From: an uncultured Bacteroidia bacterium
GTDB taxonomy: Bacteria > Bacteroidota > Bacteroidia > Bacteroidales > F082
Assembly: GCA_902801625.1 (NCBI GenBank)
Contig: CADCJI010000008.1
Span: 62,001 to 126,000 of the forward strand
DNA: 64,000 nucleotides
Reading direction: 5' to 3'
Under the pieces are notes generated by a model that saw only the letters and a list, made by a program, of their open reading frames with translations, searched no databases and had not been told where the DNA came from. This document shows positions 26,920-35,975 of the stretch, piece by piece (position 1 is the first letter of the stretch; the number at the start of each line of letters is the position of its first letter). The position numbers and the translations under genes were made by a program.

Positions 26920-27252
26920 TTATGCATTTCTCCTCTTTCGTTTCTTTGTCAGCGATTCGAACGCCATGTCAAAATCGCTTTCAGTGTAGCTGTCATCATA
27001 CACATAATGCTCAGGGCCCAAGGTTCCAAACATTGTGTCCTCGAAGCGGAAGAGCAACCGTCCCGTTTCAATCAGTCGATCGTTGTCATAGTCTTCGGGA
27101 AACGACCCCAACCTATCAAAGACTTCTTTGGTAATCTCATAAAGGTAGCGGGTCTGCCCTTCACGGTTGGTGTACATGAGATGACCAAAGTACTTGTTGC
27201 GCTCTTGGTCGTAGCATGCTTTCCAACAGTTTCCTTCTTTACAAAGTTTCAT
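26920..27252 (-). CDS. Small conserved-looking protein of unknown function, coupled to ptrB
   Basis: A 110-residue soluble protein starting 'MKLCKEGNCWKACYDQERNKYFGHLMY' and rich in Tyr, Arg, Asp and Glu, with a basic tail 'KKRKRRNA'. No signal peptide and no domain I recognise. Its ATG overlaps the oligopeptidase B stop by one base (TAATG), so it is translated from the same message. Confidence 0.65.
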   Translation of the reverse strand: MKLCKEGNCWKACYDQERNKYFGHLMYTNREGQTRYLYEITKEVFDRLGSFPEDYDNDRLIETGRLLFRFEDTMFGTLGPEHYVYDDSYTESDFDMAFESLTKKRKRRNA

Positions 27253-29384
27253 TATGCTTCGTTATTAGATGGTATCATATTCAGTTCATCCAGCATGAAG
27301 GCATATTCCAAAACGACTTCCTTGAACCCTTCGAAACGCCCCGAAGCGCCACCATGGCCGTAATCCATCTCGGTCTTCAAGTACAAAGGATTCTTGTCCG
27401 ACTTCAATGCGCGGAGTTTGGCCGCCCACTTGGCGGGTTCCCAATACTGCACCTGGCTGTCGTGCAATCCCGTGGTGATGAGCATGGCGGGATAATCCTT
27501 GGCTTCCACATTGTCGTAAGGTGAATAGGAAAGCATGTAGTCGTAATACTTTTTCTCATTGGGATTGCCCCACTCGTCATATTCACCCGTGGTGAGCGGA
27601 ATACTCTCATCGAGCATGGTGGTAACGACATCTACAAAAGGCACTTGAGCGATGACACCTTTCCATAAGTCAGGACGCATGTTGGTCACAGCACCGACGA
27701 GCAAACCGCCAGCACTACCACCCATAGCAAACATTTTTTGTGGTGAGGTGTAACCTTTATTAATAAGGTATTCGGCGCAGGCGATGAAATCGAGGAAGGT
27801 GTTCTTCTTGTTCAGCATCTTGCCGTCGTCGTACCACTGCCGGCCCATCTCCTCACCGCCCCGGATGTGGGCAATGGCCCAGATGAAACCACGATTCAAG
27901 AGGCTGAGGCGTGCCACGGAGAAATAAGCATCCGTACTAGAGCCGTAGGAACCATAACCGTAAAGGACAAGTGGACGGTTAAGGGTTCCTGAGCCAGTCG
28001 AAGAGCCCGACCCTTTTTGGCGCGGCCCTTCGACAAGCTCAGGGACCGCAGCATCCACATTTTTCTTGTAAACAATCGAAATCGGCACCAGGACACCGTC
28101 ATGTGAAGGCGCCATCAAACGCTCGGTGACATAATCTTCTGGATAATAGCCACCCACGATTTCCTGTCGCTTGAGCAAAGTCTTTGTGCACTTCTCCATA
28201 TCCCATTCGTAGACCGACGAAGGTGTGGTCATGGAATTGTAGGCATAGCGCAAGGTGACGGCTTCAAAGTCGGGATTGGCACCCACACCAGCGGTGTAGG
28301 CAGGCTCACCAAAGTCGAGATAATAATCGGTGTTGCCATCCCAAGTCCGTATCCTGATGTTGACCAACCCCTTCTCGCGCTCCTCAATAACAAAATACTT
28401 ACTGAAGATGGTGAAACCCTCTATCATCACCTTCTCGCGATGGGCGATGACCTCCGTCCAATGCGCCATTTCTGTTTGGCCGATTGGTGTCCGCATAATC
28501 TTGTAGTTCTTCGCACCATCAGCATTGGTCTGGATATAGAAATGCTCACCGTAATGGTCGATGCCGTACAGCATATCGGGTTGGCGTTCCTGGAACACAC
28601 GAAATTCGTTCATAGGCTTGTCGCTCTCAAGGATGCGACACTCCGATGACAGTGTTGAATCCGAATTGATAATCAGATATTTCCTAGATTTTGTCTTGCT
28701 AATATAGCAGACGAAGGTCTCATCTGACTCTTCATAAACCAACACATCCTCAGCAGCAGCCGTTCCCAAACGATGACGCATGATTTTGCAAGGTCGCAAA
28801 GTCTCATCCTTCACGCCATAGAAAAGTGTCTTGTTGTCGCTGGCCCAGACCACATTGCCTGAGGTATTAGGAATCGGCTCATCAACCAACTCACCCGTCT
28901 CCAAGTTTTTGACATAAACGGTATAGATACGACGACTCACGGTATCAACAGAGTAAGCCAACAACTTATCGTCCTCACTGAGGCTGAGCTCACCAATTTC
29001 GAAGAAAGCATGGCCTTCTGCCAGCACATTACCATCAAGCAAAACCTCCTCAGGCGCTTCAAGACTTTGATACTTGCGGCAGAATATGGGGTACTCCTTC
29101 CCCTCCTCGTAACGCGTATAGTGGTAATAGTCACGGATCTTGATGGGCACCGAGTTGTCATCCTGCTTAATGCGTCCCTTGATTTCCTTAAAAAGCTGTT
29201 CCTGAAGAGGTTCAGTATGCTTCAGGCAGGCCTCAGCATATTGGTTCTCTGCTTCAAGGTAGGCAATCACCTCAGGATTTTCGCGCTCGTTGAGCCAATA
29301 GTAGTTATCAATACGGGTATGGCCGTGCACCGTCATCTCATGGGGATGGATGGCGGCCTTGGGGGGTGTAATAGTGTTTTTCAT
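27252..29384 (-). CDS. ptrB: Oligopeptidase B (prolyl oligopeptidase family) with an in-frame REP insertion
   Basis: A 710-residue serine peptidase that cuts after basic residues in short peptides. An N-terminal seven-bladed propeller ('MTVHGHTRIDNYYWLNER' start, typical of PtrB) is followed by an alpha/beta hydrolase domain with 'MGGSAGGLL' (nucleophile Ser near 555) and 'DYGHGGASGRF' (catalytic His near 680). Residues ~446-467 ('VPELVEGPRQKGSG...') are the translation of a 64-base REP pair (27984-28047) inserted in frame in the linker before the catalytic domain's 'LVLYGYGSYG'. There is no signal peptide. The small gene at 26920 overlaps its stop. Confidence 0.93.
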   Translation of the reverse strand: MKNTITPPKAAIHPHEMTVHGHTRIDNYYWLNERENPEVIAYLEAENQYAEACLKHTEPLQEQLFKEIKGRIKQDDNSVPIKIRDYYHYTRYEEGKEYPIFCRKYQSLEAPEEVLLDGNVLAEGHAFFEIGELSLSEDDKLLAYSVDTVSRRIYTVYVKNLETGELVDEPIPNTSGNVVWASDNKTLFYGVKDETLRPCKIMRHRLGTAAAEDVLVYEESDETFVCYISKTKSRKYLIINSDSTLSSECRILESDKPMNEFRVFQERQPDMLYGIDHYGEHFYIQTNADGAKNYKIMRTPIGQTEMAHWTEVIAHREKVMIEGFTIFSKYFVIEEREKGLVNIRIRTWDGNTDYYLDFGEPAYTAGVGANPDFEAVTLRYAYNSMTTPSSVYEWDMEKCTKTLLKRQEIVGGYYPEDYVTERLMAPSHDGVLVPISIVYKKNVDAAVPELVEGPRQKGSGSSTGSGTLNRPLVLYGYGSYGSSTDAYFSVARLSLLNRGFIWAIAHIRGGEEMGRQWYDDGKMLNKKNTFLDFIACAEYLINKGYTSPQKMFAMGGSAGGLLVGAVTNMRPDLWKGVIAQVPFVDVVTTMLDESIPLTTGEYDEWGNPNEKKYYDYMLSYSPYDNVEAKDYPAMLITTGLHDSQVQYWEPAKWAAKLRALKSDKNPLYLKTEMDYGHGGASGRFEGFKEVVLEYAFMLDELNMIPSNNEA
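27984..28047. repeat. Inverted pair of REP elements inside ptrB
   Basis: Two 24-base arms (27984-28007 and 28024-28047) are inverse copies of each other with four differences, separated by 16 bases. The total of 64 bases keeps the ptrB frame open. Confidence 0.85.
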
Positions 29385-29396
29385 TACTTAATCACA

Positions 29397-31742
29397 TCAG
29401 AATGAGAATGTCAAGCCAAAGGTGGGAAGGATAGGCAGCTGGCGCGCTATATCGCTGGTGACCAAGTTGACATAGAACACATTATTGCGGTTATAAACAT
29501 TGGTCACACTGAGGTCTGCCTCCAACATGATGTTCTCTGTGAAGTAGAATTTACGCTTCACATCAAGGTCGAAACGATGGTAGGTAGGAAGACGGCCCGC
29601 ATTGAGGTCGCCATAGAGTACGCCAAGTTCACCATTGGTAGTAGTGTAGTCAAAGTTGATGCCATCCTGGAAGGAGTAGTACTCGTAGAAGCCTTGCACT
29701 TGCGTGAACGGGAAGCCCGTACCGAAGTTCCAACGGCCACTAAACTCCCACTGACGCTTTGAGCCAGCAGTATAGGTCAGAATGACATTGATGTTGTGAC
29801 GACGGTCGAAGTGAGGTGCATATTGCAGCAACTCAACACCGTTTTCCACGGCTTTTTCGTATTCCCTGGTCACGAAACCCAGAGCATAAACGGCCCAAAG
29901 ATACCAATGCTGATCCTCATATTTCAAGGACACATCGAAGCCGTAAGCGTCACCAGTTTCCTTAGTGAAGTCCTTCTTCAGCAAGTCGGGAATTTGTGCG
30001 TTTTCAGGATTGTCGGGATAGAGCTTGTTACGGTTGATGTTGGTCAGCTGCACGAAGTCCTTCCAATAGCCTTCGATATTCAGCGTGGCATTGCGCGACA
30101 AGTCAAACTCGCCGCCCAAAATGAAGTGGTTGGCTTTTTGCAGGTTGCTCTTGATTCCTTCTCCGTTGTAGGTTTCAGGCAGATTGTCGATACCCGAAAG
30201 GAATCCGTAGAACAGGTTGACCACATCGCGGTCGCTGGTAGCTGCCACAAAATTCTGCGAATACATACCGGCTGCAGCCTTCAAGCGCAGACGGTCGGTG
30301 GCATTATACTTCAAAGCGAGACGCGGCTCTGGCGACAGTTCAGACAGAGAGGCATAGAACTGCAAGCGGAAGCTCGGTTCCAGCAAGAACTTGCCCAACA
30401 CAGCCTTGTATTTCGCGTAGGCACCAATCTCAGTGGAGTTCAACTTCGCACCAATCCTATTGTGCCCATAAACACTATAAGTCTGATAATCCGTTGTATA
30501 ACCCAACATTTCAATACCATATTTCAGGGTATTCTTTCCCATGAACTGACTGAAGTCGAAGCCCATGTTGAAGCCGTTGATATTGCTATAACGGTCGGGG
30601 TTATCCGCTTCAATCATTCGTGAAGTATAGCTTGAATAGGCGACCGTACCTTCAATCATCACGGGAGCCTTGCCCGGAATGACGAGGAAATTGGCGCCGG
30701 CGCCATAAGAATTCCATCCAAAATCGGAGAGCGACATATAGTTGTTCACTTGGTCGTTGAACGAGAAGCCAAACAAGTTGATTTTGCTTCCATTAGGTGC
30801 ATTCAGCGAAACCTTGCCATAAAAGTCTTGGTAGTTGAAAGGAAGTCCCGTCTCGGATGCGTAGGGATAGAGGAACTTGCTGGATTGTTCAAGATAAGAG
30901 TTCTTTGCCGAGAGGATGAATGAAATCGTGGCATCGTCAGGAGTCTTGGCTTTCTTCAGTGGGCCTTCAATCATCACCTTGGCACCGAAGCAGTTGGCAC
31001 CTAGTTTACCTGAAATGCGTTTCTTGTTGCCATCGCGAGTTGAGATATCCATGATGGAGGAAATACGGCCACTGTATTCAGCACCGAAGCCGCCTGTATA
31101 AACATCGGCGTTGCGGATGATGTCGGTATCAAATACCGAGAACAAACCGATGGAGTGGAAGGGATTGTAGACCACCATGCCATCGAGCAGCACCTTGTTT
31201 TGGATGGGTGAGCCACCACGGATATAGAGCTGTCCACCTTGGTCACCCGTAAAGATGACACCCGGCACCACTTGAAGGTATTGGGCGAAGTCGGCCTGAC
31301 CGCCAATGCTCGGAATCTTAGTGATGGTCTTGGGCGTAACGGTGATGACCGAGGTCTTGGTCTCCGTGCGCGCCTCAATCTTATCGGCAGTAATCGTCAC
31401 GGTTTCCAACTTCTGACTGGTCTCCTTCATGTAATACTTTCGGTTGATGCTTTGGCCTTTTGAAAGGTTAAATGTCTCTCGAATAGTATCGTAACCCACG
31501 CTTGTAATTAATAAGGTATAGCGTCCATCAGGGATACGGTTGATGTTGAAATAGCCGTTTTCATTAGTCGAGCCACCAAAGGTCGTGCCCTTCAGATAAA
31601 CGTTAGTGAACATCATGGGCTCGCCGGTGGACTCTTCATAAACGAAACCCTTAATGCTGTTGTCTTCTTGAGCAAAGGCCACGAAACCAGTAAAAACGAA
31701 TAGTGCTGTGAGAATCAAGCTCTTAAGGCAGTGGTTAGTCAT
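29397..31742 (-). CDS. TonB-dependent outer-membrane receptor with carboxypeptidase-regulatory-like domain
   Basis: A 781-residue protein: signal peptide ('LILTALFVFTGFVAFAQ'), an N-terminal CarboxypepD_reg-like domain ('IKGFVYEESTGEPMMFTNVYLKG', 'GRYTLLITSVGYDTI'), a plug domain ('VTPKTITKIPSIGGQADFAQYLQVVPGVIF', 'LYIRGGSPIQNKVLLDGMVV') and a 22-strand barrel ending in Phe ('LPILPTFGLTFSF'). It imports an unknown ligand using energy from TonB-ExbBD. No SusD partner is adjacent, so it is a stand-alone receptor and not part of a SusCD pair. Twelve bases separate it from the downstream ptrB, so read-through is possible. Confidence 0.93.
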   Translation of the reverse strand: MTNHCLKSLILTALFVFTGFVAFAQEDNSIKGFVYEESTGEPMMFTNVYLKGTTFGGSTNENGYFNINRIPDGRYTLLITSVGYDTIRETFNLSKGQSINRKYYMKETSQKLETVTITADKIEARTETKTSVITVTPKTITKIPSIGGQADFAQYLQVVPGVIFTGDQGGQLYIRGGSPIQNKVLLDGMVVYNPFHSIGLFSVFDTDIIRNADVYTGGFGAEYSGRISSIMDISTRDGNKKRISGKLGANCFGAKVMIEGPLKKAKTPDDATISFILSAKNSYLEQSSKFLYPYASETGLPFNYQDFYGKVSLNAPNGSKINLFGFSFNDQVNNYMSLSDFGWNSYGAGANFLVIPGKAPVMIEGTVAYSSYTSRMIEADNPDRYSNINGFNMGFDFSQFMGKNTLKYGIEMLGYTTDYQTYSVYGHNRIGAKLNSTEIGAYAKYKAVLGKFLLEPSFRLQFYASLSELSPEPRLALKYNATDRLRLKAAAGMYSQNFVAATSDRDVVNLFYGFLSGIDNLPETYNGEGIKSNLQKANHFILGGEFDLSRNATLNIEGYWKDFVQLTNINRNKLYPDNPENAQIPDLLKKDFTKETGDAYGFDVSLKYEDQHWYLWAVYALGFVTREYEKAVENGVELLQYAPHFDRRHNINVILTYTAGSKRQWEFSGRWNFGTGFPFTQVQGFYEYYSFQDGINFDYTTTNGELGVLYGDLNAGRLPTYHRFDLDVKRKFYFTENIMLEADLSVTNVYNRNNVFYVNLVTSDIARQLPILPTFGLTFSF

Positions 31743-31877
31743 AGTAAATAGATTATTTGCAAAAAAGCTAATTAAACAATTTGCAAAGTAAGTAAATTTA
31801 TTTGAAACATCGATTAAAAAACTGAAAAAAACGCTAAAAAATCCAATTCAAATGGGATATAGGCTTTTTAAAGCCAA

Positions 31878-31909
31878 AAAAGGGTGGTGTCGGTCAACAC
31901 CACCCTTTT
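31878..31909. terminator. Bidirectional-type terminator between the T9SS gene and the TonB receptor
   Basis: A 13-bp perfect stem (31878-31890 with 31897-31909) ending in TTTT, with A's on the other side. A second small hairpin GGCTTTTTAAAGCC lies at 31862-31875. On the minus strand it would end the T9SS transcript upstream of the TonB receptor gene. Confidence 0.8.
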
Positions 31910-31930
31910 AGTTTCAAGTCATAGAAGGCT

Positions 31931-32662
31931 TCACTTCTTCACGACAAACTTTTCTGTCGATACGGCGCTACCGTTCACAAACAGTTTGCAGAAATAGATA
32001 CCTTCGTTGAGGTCGGCCACCGAGACGGAGAGATGTCCTTGCATGCCGTTCACCTGTTGGCTCTTCACCTCTTGGCCAAGCAGATTGTAGACCGACACGG
32101 AAGCTCTGTCGCTGGCATTGATGTTGTAGTCGAAATTCACAACCGAGGAAGCCGGATTGGGATAAGCCTGACCGAAGCTCACAGCGCCAACCTCATGAAT
32201 ACCCTCGCCTGACCTGTGGAAAACCACATTAATAATTGCAGCGTCTTCAGGATGACGTTCGTCATAAGCGAAATACCTCACCTGCACCTTGCCGAACACA
32301 TTCTCGTCGAACATCGCATGGAACGAAAGAGCCCCAACAGATGTAACGCTGTTGGCAGGTACAGCAACAGGATTCGGGCTAACATAAGTGTCAGGGCCGA
32401 AGCACAGGCCCCAGCAGAAATAGTTCGAGACACCTTCAAGGTCTTCAATGACCTCTTTTTTAACCAAAACATTCAAATCCTGACCAGTAAGATTCCTGAT
32501 CTGCATATCCTGAAGATATTCACCCCATTCCGTTGGAGTGTTGCATTCGATGGTTTCACCTTCTGTATAGGCGTGACCATCCAATTCAAACTGTAACGAT
32601 TGAGCTGAAACCCAACCCATTACAGCTAAAAACATTAAAGTAAAAATAGACCTTTTAACCAT
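31931..32662 (-). CDS. T9SS type A sorting domain protein
   Basis: A 243-residue secreted protein with signal peptide ('LMFLAVMGWVSAQ'), a ~140-residue beta-rich domain containing 'NYFCWGLCFGPDTYVSPNPVAVPA', and a type A sorting domain ('AYPNPASSVVNFDYN', 'VSVYNLLGQEVKSQQVNG', 'LNEGIYFCKLFVNG'). The front domain looks like the short secreted proteins often found in Bacteroidota with a conserved 'C-W-G-x-C' pair; the function is unknown. It is divergent from the Omp28-like gene. Confidence 0.82.
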   Translation of the reverse strand: MVKRSIFTLMFLAVMGWVSAQSLQFELDGHAYTEGETIECNTPTEWGEYLQDMQIRNLTGQDLNVLVKKEVIEDLEGVSNYFCWGLCFGPDTYVSPNPVAVPANSVTSVGALSFHAMFDENVFGKVQVRYFAYDERHPEDAAIINVVFHRSGEGIHEVGAVSFGQAYPNPASSVVNFDYNINASDRASVSVYNLLGQEVKSQQVNGMQGHLSVSVADLNEGIYFCKLFVNGSAVSTEKFVVKK

Positions 32663-32742
32663 AGTATTATGCTTTTGATATTATCCCTATTATTTTCAAC
32701 TTGCAAAAATGCATATTTTTTCCTAATTACGCAACAAAAACA

Positions 32743-32772
32743 TTGCCATATTTTGAAAAATATCTACTTTTG
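32743..32772 (+). promoter_or_regulatory. Promoter of the Omp28-like gene
   Basis: TTG (32743-32745), 19-base spacer, TACTTTTG (32765-32772), 29 bases before the chosen ATG. Confidence 0.7.
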
Positions 32773-32801
32773 TGCTGAAAAACATCAAAAAAATCACGCT
32801 A

Positions 32802-34430
32802 ATGAAAAGGTTTACTGTCTTTTTGGCATCTCTTATGATGCTGGTTTCCCTGAAAACCAATGCTCAAAACGAGCGTATGTTATTACTTGAAAGCTTCACC
32901 AACACCGGCTGTGGCCCATGTGCAATGTACAATCCTGGCATGGATGCACTTATCGCCAACAATCGCGACAAGGTGGTGGCCATCAAATACCATGTAAGCT
33001 GGCCATCGGGTGCCGACCCGATGTATCTACACAACACGGGTGATAATGGTTCCCGCGTCAGTTATTATAGTGTCAATAGTGTGCCTCATGTTGTCGTCGA
33101 TGGCAACCGTTTCTCAGGCAATTCGGGCAACATCACCCAAAGCATCATCGATCAGCTTTCTGTCATCGAATCACCTATGGAGTTGCGCCTTTCTTGGGAA
33201 TTGAACGATGACCAAGATGCCATCACCGTTCATGTGATGGGCCGTGCCTCAGCCGACATCGCAGGCAGCTTAAAGCTTTATGTTGGGGTTATCGAGAAGG
33301 AGATACATTTCAATTCCGCCCCAGGACCTAATGGCGAAAAGGACTTCTACGATGTGATGAAGAAACTCCTGCCAAGCTCAGCTGGGCAATCCCTTGGCAG
33401 TTTGGAAGCCAATGGTTACTTTGCCTACACTTTCACATGGGAGTTGGCCAACATCTACAACATGGACCAGCTGGATGCCATCGCATGGGTGCAAAACTCA
33501 AACACGAAGGAAGTGTATCAAGCCTGCAAGTCGAGCCTCAGCCCTGATCCTTTTTATGCCAACGAGGCTTCCGTGAGCGAGATTACCAATGTCAAAAAGA
33601 TGAATTGCAGTGGTTTTGCCGAGCCAACAGTTCTGCTGACCAACTATGGTAGCAACACGATGACTTCCGCCGAGTTGGAAGTGCTTGTCAACGGAGAAAC
33701 CCTGAAGACCTTTGGCTGGACAGGCAACATGCCTACTTTTGGTTCCGAGATTATTGAATTGGGCGAGATCAGTTTCCCCGTCGAAGAGGAAAACACGCTT
33801 GAGGTGAAGATCAAAAGCGTCAACAACGGCCAAGATGAAGCCCCCGATGATGATGTAACCACCTTCTCCATCCAGCAGGCCTACCAAGCCGTTGGCAAGA
33901 TAATCAAAGTCAACATCCGCACCGACATCAACCCACAAGAAACCACATGGAAAGTCACCAAGCTTTCGACTGGCGAAGTCATCCAAGAAGGCGGTCCCTA
34001 CACCGAGCCCAACACCATGTACATTGACACCCTCGTCATTACGGGCGATGGATGCTACGACTTCACCATTTACGATGCAGGTGGCGATGGATTGACAGGA
34101 TCTGCCGTCTACGGTCTGAGAGCAGGTTCGTCAACCATGTTCTCAGGCAGCCGCTTCAACGACAGCGAGAGCACCGAGTTCTCGTACGAGGTGACCGCCG
34201 ATGTGGAAGAGCACCTCGACCATAGTATCAACATCTACCCCAATCCTACTTCAGGCCTTGTCAACATCATCAGCGAAGGCGAACAAGCTGTCACCATATT
34301 TAATATGGTCGGCCAGCGCGTTTTCGAAGGCCGCTGTGAAGGCGAGTTGCAAATTGACATGAAGCGTTTTGGCGCTGGCGTCTACGCAGTCAAAGTAGGT
34401 AACGAGACACAGAGAGTCGTGGTGAAGTGA
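32802..34430 (+). CDS. Omp28-related T9SS cargo with thioredoxin-like domain
   Basis: A 542-residue secreted protein. Signal peptide ('VFLASLMMLVSLKTNAQ'), a thioredoxin-like domain with the redox motif Cys-Gly-Pro-Cys in 'ESFTNTGCGPCAMYNPGMD' and cis-Pro region 'NSVPHVVVDG', two beta-sandwich regions, and a C-terminal type A sorting domain ('INIYPNPTSGLVNI', 'VTIFNMVGQRVFEG', 'FGAGVYAVKVGN'). The Omp28 family is known from Porphyromonas outer membranes. The start at 32802 fits the signal peptide and promoter. The stop overlaps the birA ATG by one base (TGATG). Confidence 0.9.
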   Translation: MKRFTVFLASLMMLVSLKTNAQNERMLLLESFTNTGCGPCAMYNPGMDALIANNRDKVVAIKYHVSWPSGADPMYLHNTGDNGSRVSYYSVNSVPHVVVDGNRFSGNSGNITQSIIDQLSVIESPMELRLSWELNDDQDAITVHVMGRASADIAGSLKLYVGVIEKEIHFNSAPGPNGEKDFYDVMKKLLPSSAGQSLGSLEANGYFAYTFTWELANIYNMDQLDAIAWVQNSNTKEVYQACKSSLSPDPFYANEASVSEITNVKKMNCSGFAEPTVLLTNYGSNTMTSAELEVLVNGETLKTFGWTGNMPTFGSEIIELGEISFPVEEENTLEVKIKSVNNGQDEAPDDDVTTFSIQQAYQAVGKIIKVNIRTDINPQETTWKVTKLSTGEVIQEGGPYTEPNTMYIDTLVITGDGCYDFTIYDAGGDGLTGSAVYGLRAGSSTMFSGSRFNDSESTEFSYEVTADVEEHLDHSINIYPNPTSGLVNIISEGEQAVTIFNMVGQRVFEGRCEGELQIDMKRFGAGVYAVKVGNETQRVVVK

Positions 34431-35161
34431 TGCTCCATTATCATCATTTCGAACAAATCGACTCCACTAATGCCTTCCTGCAAAAGCAACAGTCGGAGTG
34501 CGACATCCGCAACTGGGTGGTCAGCGCCGACGAGCAGACAGCAGGCAAAGGCATGGGCAGCAACAGCTGGGAAAGTGAGGTTGGAAAGAACCTCACTTTC
34601 TCTTTAGCTGTGAACATGGGTTTTCTGCCTGCCGAGCGGCAGTTTTTGCTTTCCGAGGCTGTGCCGTTGGGCATTGTCGAGGTGTTAGACAAATTGTTAC
34701 CCGTCGAGAAGCTCAGCATCAAATGGCCCAACGACATCTATTACGGGAACCGCAAACTAGCCGGTATTCTCATCAACAGCACAATAAAGGCCAACATGAT
34801 GGACATCTCCATTATTGGCATTGGGCTGAATGTCAACCAGATGCAGTTTCAGAATTGGCCGACGCATCCAGTTTCGCTGAAATTGATTACGGGAAAAGAC
34901 TTTGAATTGCAACCACTTTTGGAGCAACTAGCAGAACATATAATAATAAAGGTGGAGCAACTGAAATCCAACCCGACAACCATTGAACAGTACTATTTGA
35001 AAAGATTATTCCGCTACCGCACTTGGGCAGATTATGAAGTCGATGGAAAGGTTTTACGGCTGTTGATGACAGGTATAGACCCGTTCGGGCGGCTGCAGCT
35101 TGTTGATGAGCAACAAACTCTCTACACATTTGATATTAAAGAGATAAAGTTTGTGCTGTAA
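34430..35161 (+). CDS. birA: Biotin--protein ligase (class I, no DNA-binding domain)
   Basis: A 243-residue enzyme that activates biotin with ATP and attaches it to carrier lysines in the cytoplasm. Visible motifs are 'STNAFL', 'QTAGKGMGSNSWES' (GRGRxG-like loop, here GKGMGS), 'KWPNDIYYGNRKLAGILIN' and 'GIGLNVN'. The N-terminal helix-turn-helix of E. coli BirA is absent, so it cannot repress biotin genes. The start is the ATG at 34430, overlapping the upstream T9SS gene's stop; that is an odd partner and may just reflect compaction. A terminator follows at 35201. Confidence 0.93.
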   Translation: MLHYHHFEQIDSTNAFLQKQQSECDIRNWVVSADEQTAGKGMGSNSWESEVGKNLTFSLAVNMGFLPAERQFLLSEAVPLGIVEVLDKLLPVEKLSIKWPNDIYYGNRKLAGILINSTIKANMMDISIIGIGLNVNQMQFQNWPTHPVSLKLITGKDFELQPLLEQLAEHIIIKVEQLKSNPTTIEQYYLKRLFRYRTWADYEVDGKVLRLLMTGIDPFGRLQLVDEQQTLYTFDIKEIKFVL

Positions 35162-35200
35162 ATGATTGATTCAAAAGAATACAAAACCAAAATAAAACAA

Positions 35201-35228
35201 GAAAAGCCGGCAGCAATGTCGGCTTTTC
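35201..35228. terminator. Terminator between birA and pyrE (convergent)
   Basis: A 9-bp stem (35201-35209 with 35220-35228), with A and T flanks on either side. Confidence 0.7.
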
Positions 35229-35261
35229 TATTTGATCAAAAATTATGTCAGATTTGTTTCC

Positions 35262-35909
35262 TTAACTCCATCTATCGCTCCAAGCCTGCTGGTCTTGGCG
35301 CCATTCCTTCAAGGACTGCACATCCTCTTCTGAGATATATTTCTCTTCCACGGCCTTGTGAATCAAGGTCTCGTAGTTCGACAAAGTGACCAACTGGCAG
35401 TTCTTCTCCTCGAAGTTCTTCTTGGCGAGTTCCATCTGGTAAGTGAAGATGGCCACCATGCCCTTCACCTCGGCACCAGCCTCACGCAGAGCATCGACTG
35501 CCAAGAGACTCGATTTGCCTGTGGAAACTAAGTCCTCAATGACCACCACCGACTGCCCCGCGTTGATGACACCTTCAATCTGGTTCTGCATGCCGTGCGA
35601 CTTCTTCTCTGAGCGCACATACACGAATGGCAGACCCATTTCTTGAGCCACCAAGGCACCTTGGGCAATGCCGCCTGTGGCCACACCAGCAATCACATCC
35701 GGTTTGCCGTAGTTTTGCATAATCTTCTCCACAAACTGTTGGCGGATATAAGTCCTCACAGCAGGATAGGAAAGCGTGACACGATTGTCACAATAAATGG
35801 GGCTTTTCAAACCTGATGCCCAGGTAAAAGGCGCTTTTGGGCTGAGTTTCACGGCTCTAATCTGAAGCAGGTGTTGAGCCAAAGTCAATGCTGAATCGTC
35901 GTATTTCAT
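35262..35909 (-). CDS. pyrE: Orotate phosphoribosyltransferase
   Basis: A 215-residue enzyme of pyrimidine synthesis joining orotate and PRPP. The PRPP motif 'VVVIEDLVSTGKSSL' is at about residues 121-135, and 'GVATGGIAQGALVA', 'FVYVRSEKKSHG' match the family. The start at 35909 is chosen because the upstream in-frame codons run into the divergent Nudix promoter. The gene is convergent with birA and divergent from the Nudix gene. Confidence 0.95.
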   Translation of the reverse strand: MKYDDSALTLAQHLLQIRAVKLSPKAPFTWASGLKSPIYCDNRVTLSYPAVRTYIRQQFVEKIMQNYGKPDVIAGVATGGIAQGALVAQEMGLPFVYVRSEKKSHGMQNQIEGVINAGQSVVVIEDLVSTGKSSLLAVDALREAGAEVKGMVAIFTYQMELAKKNFEEKNCQLVTLSNYETLIHKAVEEKYISEEDVQSLKEWRQDQQAWSDRWS

Positions 35910-35939
35910 GGTTGTTGAACTTTGTCGAAACTTATTTTG

Positions 35940-35947
35940 TATCTTTG
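35940..35947 (+). promoter_or_regulatory. -7 box of the Nudix gene
   Basis: TATCTTTG, 29 bases before the ATG at 35976. The TTTG at 35921-35924 is closer than the usual 19-20 bases. Confidence 0.45.
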
Positions 35948-35975
35948 TCGCTTGAAAGTGATAAATAGACTGCAA

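Noticed and set aside
29397-31742. A SusCD polysaccharide utilisation locus with the fucosidase and amylase
   Set aside because: The TonB receptor lacks a SusD neighbour, and the GH genes lie on different strands with their own promoters and terminators.
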